Source: an uncultured Bacteroidales bacterium (GTDB taxonomy: Bacteria > Bacteroidota > Bacteroidia > Bacteroidales > Paludibacteraceae). From it: 64,000 bases of DNA. The notes beneath the pieces were generated by a model, which saw only the letters and a list, made by a program, of their open reading frames with translations, was not told the origin of the DNA and searched no databases. This document shows positions 60,511 through 64,000 of this stretch, in pieces. The stretch spans positions 1-64,000 of the forward strand of contig CADCBB010000015.1 in assembly GCA_902799555.1 (NCBI GenBank), in the 5' to 3' direction. Both the position numbers and the translations under genes were made by a program. Positions within the stretch are counted from its first letter, which is position 1; each line of letters opens with the position of its first letter.

Positions 60511-60548
60511 ATGGGTTATGGGTTTTGGGTTATGGGTTATGGATTATA
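60511..60548. repeat. 7-bp array (GGGTTAT) between ruvA and sprA
   Basis: GGGTTAT, GGGTTTT, GGGTTAT, GGGTTAT, GGATTAT. It supplies the ruvA stop codon (TAA in CTATAATCC) and ends where the sprA start codon should be. Confidence 0.85.
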
Positions 60549-61161
60549 GCATTTTGAGGGCTTCACGAATGACGGCTTCTACCTTGATGGCGGGATTCGC
60601 TTTGAGGATCTTATCCACGGCTTTGCCACTGGCGGAAGCGTTGAATCCCAACATGGTCAGCGCGCTGATGGCTTCGGCGCGTACACCGTTCTCTTCGGGC
60701 TCGAAATCGCCCAAAGGCAACTCCGTCGGATCGCCTCCGAGGTCGAGTTTGAGGGCCTTGTCCTTGAGGTCCACGATGATACGTTGGGCTGTCTTGGTGC
60801 CGAGTCCTTTCACCTTCGCCATCGCTTTGGCGTTACCTGTAGCGATGAGCATACGCAGCTCTTCGGCCGTGAAGGCAGAGAGGATCATACGCGCCGTGGC
60901 AGCACCGATGCCGCTGACCGTCATCAGCAACTCGAAGATCTGCCGCTCGGTTTTGGTGACGAACCCGTATATCTCATGCGTATCCTCCCGGATGATCTCC
61001 GAGATGAAGAGCTTCACCTCCTGGTTCTCACTACCCACCAAGGCCGAATACGTCGGCAGCGTGATGGCTATTCCGTACCCGATTCCGGCTGCTTCGATCA
61101 CGGCCTCCGTCGGGTTCAATTCCGTCAATATTCCTTTGATGTATTCGATCATATCACACAA
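60544..61161 (-). CDS. ruvA: Holliday junction helicase subunit RuvA
   Basis: 205 residues, normal length. OB fold at the N-terminus (MIEYIKGILTELNPTEAVIE-like start, then GIGYGIAITLPTYSALVG), HhH motifs (LMTVSGIGAATARMILSAF; KVKGLGTKTAQRIIVDL) and the C-terminal domain III that contacts RuvB (AEAISALTMLGFNASASGKA). Binds four-way DNA junctions for RuvB. Start at 61161. Its stop lies in the 7-bp array before sprA. Confidence 0.95.
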   Translation of the reverse strand: MCDMIEYIKGILTELNPTEAVIEAAGIGYGIAITLPTYSALVGSENQEVKLFISEIIREDTHEIYGFVTKTERQIFELLMTVSGIGAATARMILSAFTAEELRMLIATGNAKAMAKVKGLGTKTAQRIIVDLKDKALKLDLGGDPTELPLGDFEPEENGVRAEAISALTMLGFNASASGKAVDKILKANPAIKVEAVIREALKML

Positions 61162-61169
61162 AAAGCCCG

Positions 61170-61200
61170 CAAAGATACAACAATTTTTTCATATACACAA
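61170..61200 (-). promoter_or_regulatory. Promoter of ruvA-sprA operon
   Basis: CTTGTGTATATGA with TTG at 61200-61198 and TATCTTTG at 61177-61170, 8 bases before the start codon. Confidence 0.75.
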
Positions 61201-61256
61201 GCGCGCACGTGTTTTTCCTTAAAAAAGTGTGCATTTTCGTAAATTTTTCTCTTTTT

Positions 61257-61289
61257 GTTTTTAATTTTCCACTTTTTGTAGTACTTTTG
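61257..61289 (+). promoter_or_regulatory. Weaker promoter of thiL operon
   Basis: TACTTTTG at 61282-61289 is a good -7; the nearest TTG (61257) is two bases out of the usual spacing. Confidence 0.5.
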
Positions 61290-61309
61290 CGTGCTAATTG
61301 TGTGCGTAT

Positions 61310-62332
61310 ATGGCAAGAACAGAGATTTCAGAATACGGTGAGTTCGGCTTGATCAAGCATCTCACCGAAGGTATCAAACCTATGCAGCCGAGTACCAAGA
61401 AAGGTATCGGCGATGACTGTGCGGTCATGGATTTCGGAACGAAGAAAGTACTCATGACGACCGATATGTTGCTCGAAGGTATCCATTTCAACCTCGAGTA
61501 TGTGCCCCTCAAGCATCTGGGGTACAAGGCAGCGGTGGTTAATTTCTCCGATATCTACGCCATGAACGGTACGCCGACGCAGATCACTGTCAGTCTGGGT
61601 ATCAGCAAACGTTTCTCGGTGGAGGATATCGAGGCACTTTATTCGGGTATCCGCCTGGCCTGCGAACGCTACGGCGTGGATCTTGTAGGTGGCGACACCT
61701 GCGCCTCGATGACCGGTCTGACCATATCGATCACTTGTCTCGGTACGGCTGCGGCCAAGGATATCGTCTATCGGAACGGCGCCAAGCTGAATGACCTGAT
61801 CTGCGTATCCGGTAACTTAGGTACGGCGTATATGGGGCTTCAACTGCTGGAGCGCGAACGACTTGCCAATGCCGAACAACCGGATTTTGCAGGGAAAGAG
61901 TACTTGCTGGAGCGCCAACTCAAACCCGAAGCGCGGCGCGATATGATCGAGTCCCTTCGCAAGGCCGGCATCAAGCCGACCGCGATGATGGATGTCTCGG
62001 ATGGACTCTCGTCGGAACTGCTGCATATATGTACGCAGTCCGGTGTCGGATGTTGCGTCTATGAAGATAAGCTGCCGATCGACTATGAGGCGGCGGCTTT
62101 GGCAGAGGAGATGAACCTCAATATTGTCACTTGCGCCCTCAATGGCGGCGAAGACTATGAGCTGCTCTTTACCTGTTCGCTGGATGACTATGAGAAACTC
62201 ATCCCGATCGATGACCTTTATATCATCGGCCATATCACCAAGCCGGAGTACGGCTGCAACCTGATCGGCCGTAACGGCGAGGAATTACCGCTCAAAGCCC
62301 AAGGATGGAACGCTTTTGAAAATAAACAATGA
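61310..62332 (+). CDS. thiL: Thiamine-monophosphate kinase
   Basis: 340 residues from the ATG at 61310. The AIR-synthetase-like motifs are seen: KKGIGDDCAVMDFGTKKVLM, TTDMLLEGIHFNL (metal-binding DD/E), HLGYKAAVVNFSDIYAMN, VDLVGGDTCASMTGLTIS, and MMDVSDGLSSELLHI. Converts thiamine phosphate to thiamine diphosphate. 4-bp overlap with ispD. Confidence 0.93.
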   Translation: MARTEISEYGEFGLIKHLTEGIKPMQPSTKKGIGDDCAVMDFGTKKVLMTTDMLLEGIHFNLEYVPLKHLGYKAAVVNFSDIYAMNGTPTQITVSLGISKRFSVEDIEALYSGIRLACERYGVDLVGGDTCASMTGLTISITCLGTAAAKDIVYRNGAKLNDLICVSGNLGTAYMGLQLLERERLANAEQPDFAGKEYLLERQLKPEARRDMIESLRKAGIKPTAMMDVSDGLSSELLHICTQSGVGCCVYEDKLPIDYEAAALAEEMNLNIVTCALNGGEDYELLFTCSLDDYEKLIPIDDLYIIGHITKPEYGCNLIGRNGEELPLKAQGWNAFENKQ

Positions 62333-63006
62333 AGCATATAGCAATCATATTAGCCGGAGGGACGGGTAGCAGAGTAGGGGGACAGACCCCGAAACAGCTA
62401 TTACCCTTAGAAGATGGCCGTTCGATCCTCGAGCACTCGGTGGACGCGTTTGAGGCCGCGGAGTGTATCGACGAGATAGCGATTGTGATGCATCCTGAAT
62501 GGATGGACGAGGCGCGACAACTATGCGAACGCAACGGATGGGAGAAAGTGCAGAAGATCATCCCCGGAGGCAATGAACGATGGGAGTCATCGTGGCATGC
62601 CATCTTGGCCTATATGGACGAGACGGACGCAGCGCTCTGGTTGCACGACGCAGCACGACCCTTTGTCAGTCAGCGAATATTGGCGGATGTGGCTCAGGCA
62701 CTCGAAGAACATGAGGCGGTGACGGTGGCCGTTCCGGTGACAGACACGCTCTATAAGGTGAAAGGTGAAAGGTTAAAGGTGAAAGTGAATAGTGTGCCTT
62801 CGCGAAGCGAATATATGCGTGCGCAGACACCGCAAGCTTTCCATCTGGAGGTCGTGGCAGATGCGTATATGCGCGCTATAGAGGCGGATTATAACATGGC
62901 TACCGACGATGCCGGTATCGTGCGTAAGTTTGCATCCAAACACCCGATATATATCGTGATGGGAGAAGAAACGAATAAGAAGATAACGTATAAGGAAGAT
63001 TTATGA
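62329..63006 (+). CDS. ispD: 2-C-methyl-D-erythritol 4-phosphate cytidylyltransferase
   Basis: 225 residues. Nucleotide loop IILAGGTGSRVGGQTPKQLL, then IAIVMHPEWMDEA, LWLHDAARPFVSQ (metal Asp), TVAVPVTDTLYKV, RAQTPQAFHLEVV and TDDAGIVRKFA: all IspD hallmarks. Third step of the MEP isoprenoid pathway. A 7-bp array (62755-62789) lengthens the loop as KVKGERLKVKVNSVP between the TDT and TPQAF motifs, where other IspD proteins have a short loop. Overlaps the glycosyltransferase gene by 4 bp. Confidence 0.94.
   Translation: MKHIAIILAGGTGSRVGGQTPKQLLPLEDGRSILEHSVDAFEAAECIDEIAIVMHPEWMDEARQLCERNGWEKVQKIIPGGNERWESSWHAILAYMDETDAALWLHDAARPFVSQRILADVAQALEEHEAVTVAVPVTDTLYKVKGERLKVKVNSVPSRSEYMRAQTPQAFHLEVVADAYMRAIEADYNMATDDAGIVRKFASKHPIYIVMGEETNKKITYKEDL
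62755..62789. repeat. 7-bp array (AAAGGTG) inside ispD
   Basis: AAGGTG, AAAGGTG, AAAGGTT, AAAGGTG, AAAGTG; encodes YKVKGERLKVKVNS. Confidence 0.85.
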
Positions 63007-64000
63007 AAATTATTCTTTTAGGCACATCATGGCCGTTTCGCGGTGGTTTGGCTACGTTCAATGAGCGTTTGGCTAAGCAGTTTATGGCCGAAGGGCACGA
63101 TGTGGAAATATGGACGTTTACCTTGCAGTACCCTTCTTTCTTATTCCCGGGCAAGACGCAATATTCCAATGAACCGGCGCCGGAAGGAATAGCCATCCGG
63201 CGGGAACTCAATTCGTGCAATCCGTTTAATTGGATCCGCGTGGGAAAGGCGCTCAAGAAAGCGGCACCGGATCTGCTGATTTGCTGCTATTGGATGTCCT
63301 TCTTTGCACCGGCTTATGGACTGATCTCGCGCATGGCCAAGAAGAACGGAAAGACGAAATGCGTGGCATTGGTGCATAATATGATCCCGCATGAGCCGAA
63401 TATATTGGATAAACTTTTTGCACCCTATTTTATCAAGAGCCAGGATGGCTTTGTGGCGCTGAGTGAAAGCGTAGTAAAGGATATAGAGAAAGTTGAAAGG
63501 TTGAAAGGTGAAAGACCCAAGACCTTCAGCCCGCATCCGATATATGACCATTATGGCGAACGGATGACGAAGAAAGAGGCATGTACCGCTTTGGGGCTCG
63601 ATGATAAAAACGGGTATATGCTGTTCTTCGGCCTGGTACGCGCCTATAAGGGACTCGATGTCTTGCTGGATGCATTCGGGCTGATCAAAGATCAGTTGCC
63701 TACCGTACAACTGATCATCGCCGGAGAATTCTATGAGGACGAAGAGAAATACCGCGCGCAGATAGCCGCTAACGGATTGAAAGAACGTGTTCTCTTGCGC
63801 AATGAGTTTATTCCGGATGGTGATTTGAGAAAGTATTTCGGCGCAGCCGATTTGATTGTACAGCCCTATAAAACGGCTACGCAGAGCGGTGTGACGCAAG
63901 TGGCATTCCATTTCGAGAAGCCGATGTTGGTGACGAATGTTGGCGGTCTCGGGGAGATCGTGCATGATCATAAGATGGGCTATGCGTGTGAGCCGACGGC
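63003..64000 (+). CDS. GT4-type glycosyltransferase (3' end outside window)
   Basis: Starts MKIILLGTSWPFRGGLATFN at 63003 (ATGA overlap with ispD) and stays open to the window end, at least 332 residues. The N-terminal half is a GT-B Rossmann domain (LLICCYWMSFFAPAYGLIS, CVALVHNMIPHEPN), the C-terminal half is Glycos_transf_1-like (YMLFFGLVRAYKGLDVLLDA, VQLIIAGEFYEDEEKY, YFGAADLIVQPYKTATQSGV, MLVTNVGGLGEIV). Probably acts on envelope or capsular glycan. A 7-bp array at 63485-63516 gives IEKVERLKGERPKTF between the domains. Confidence 0.9.
   Translation, partial: MKIILLGTSWPFRGGLATFNERLAKQFMAEGHDVEIWTFTLQYPSFLFPGKTQYSNEPAPEGIAIRRELNSCNPFNWIRVGKALKKAAPDLLICCYWMSFFAPAYGLISRMAKKNGKTKCVALVHNMIPHEPNILDKLFAPYFIKSQDGFVALSESVVKDIEKVERLKGERPKTFSPHPIYDHYGERMTKKEACTALGLDDKNGYMLFFGLVRAYKGLDVLLDAFGLIKDQLPTVQLIIAGEFYEDEEKYRAQIAANGLKERVLLRNEFIPDGDLRKYFGAADLIVQPYKTATQSGVTQVAFHFEKPMLVTNVGGLGEIVHDHKMGYACEPT
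63485..63516. repeat. 7/8-bp array (AGTTGAA) inside glycosyltransferase gene
   Basis: GAAAGTT, GAAAGGTT, GAAAGGT, GAAAGAC; encodes EKVERLKGERPK in the inter-domain linker. Confidence 0.75.

Noticed and set aside
12787..63516. CRISPR-like arrays
   Set aside because: Repeats are contiguous with no spacers of constant length, and no cas genes are present.

Overview
The window reads as chromosomal DNA of an uncultured-type Bacteroidales bacterium (phylum Bacteroidota). Evidence: a 2,553-residue SprA translocon gene of the type IX secretion system (T9SS), several large secreted proteins with T9SS-like C-terminal tails, an RprY-like orphan response regulator, DUF3127, DUF5686, DUF2442 and DUF3791/DUF3990 proteins, and Bacteroidota promoters (TTTG ... 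TAnnTTTG). No rRNA, tRNA, CRISPR array, intact insertion sequence or prophage was seen.

Layout. 1-4240 holds the 3' part of a large multidomain surface protein, followed by a 52-residue glycine-rich peptide gene. 4810-6240 is a small accessory island (DUF4160/DUF2442 pair, then HigB/HigA). 6264-12338 is a leftward run: rpmH, rbfA, a LolC/E-like permease, a lipoprotein, a XerD-type recombinase, a DUF5686 outer-membrane protein and PspC. 12464-17011 carries recO, a phosphoesterase, a DUF3127 protein with an SSB-like tail, pgk and a lipoprotein. 17088-20448 has 5-formyl-THF cyclo-ligase, a conserved unknown, a polyprenyl synthetase and ddl. 20833-23417 is a two-gene unit: TPR/HTH membrane regulator plus a secreted protein. 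23546-33211 is an operon of a giant Cys-Asp-Ser-repeat adhesin, a beta-barrel, xseA and a helix-hairpin-helix protein. 33325-35127 has rpe, the RprY-like regulator and an unknown. 35374-40587 is a surface-protein operon with its own AraC-type regulator. 41185-42091 is a DUF3791/DUF3990 toxin-like cassette. 42346-45928 has asparaginase, PepD and a secreted nuclease. 45925-52235 is a leftward operon typA-tig-mpl-dCMP deaminase-ctpA; 52366-61161 is ruvA-sprA-NadR-like kinase. 61310-64000 is thiL-ispD-glycosyltransferase.

Three structures stand out beyond the genes. (1) At least two dozen short arrays of 7-, 8-, 9-, 11- or 16-bp degenerate tandem units, usually 4-6 units each, fill intergenic gaps or sit in frame inside essential genes (recO, ddl, xseA, mpl, ispD, sprA and others), and often supply stop or start codons. 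(2) Two 31-bp palindromes, CCGC-N2-ATTTGGGA-N3-TCCCAAAW-N2-GCGG, lie exactly the same distance upstream of the promoters of the AraC-type regulator and of the adjacent surface-protein operon, defining a probable two-promoter regulon. (3) Seventeen promoters share an identical 31-bp span with an extended -33 element close to YTTGCATATNTCA.

All family assignments come from reading translated sequence and recalled family motifs; no database search was run.
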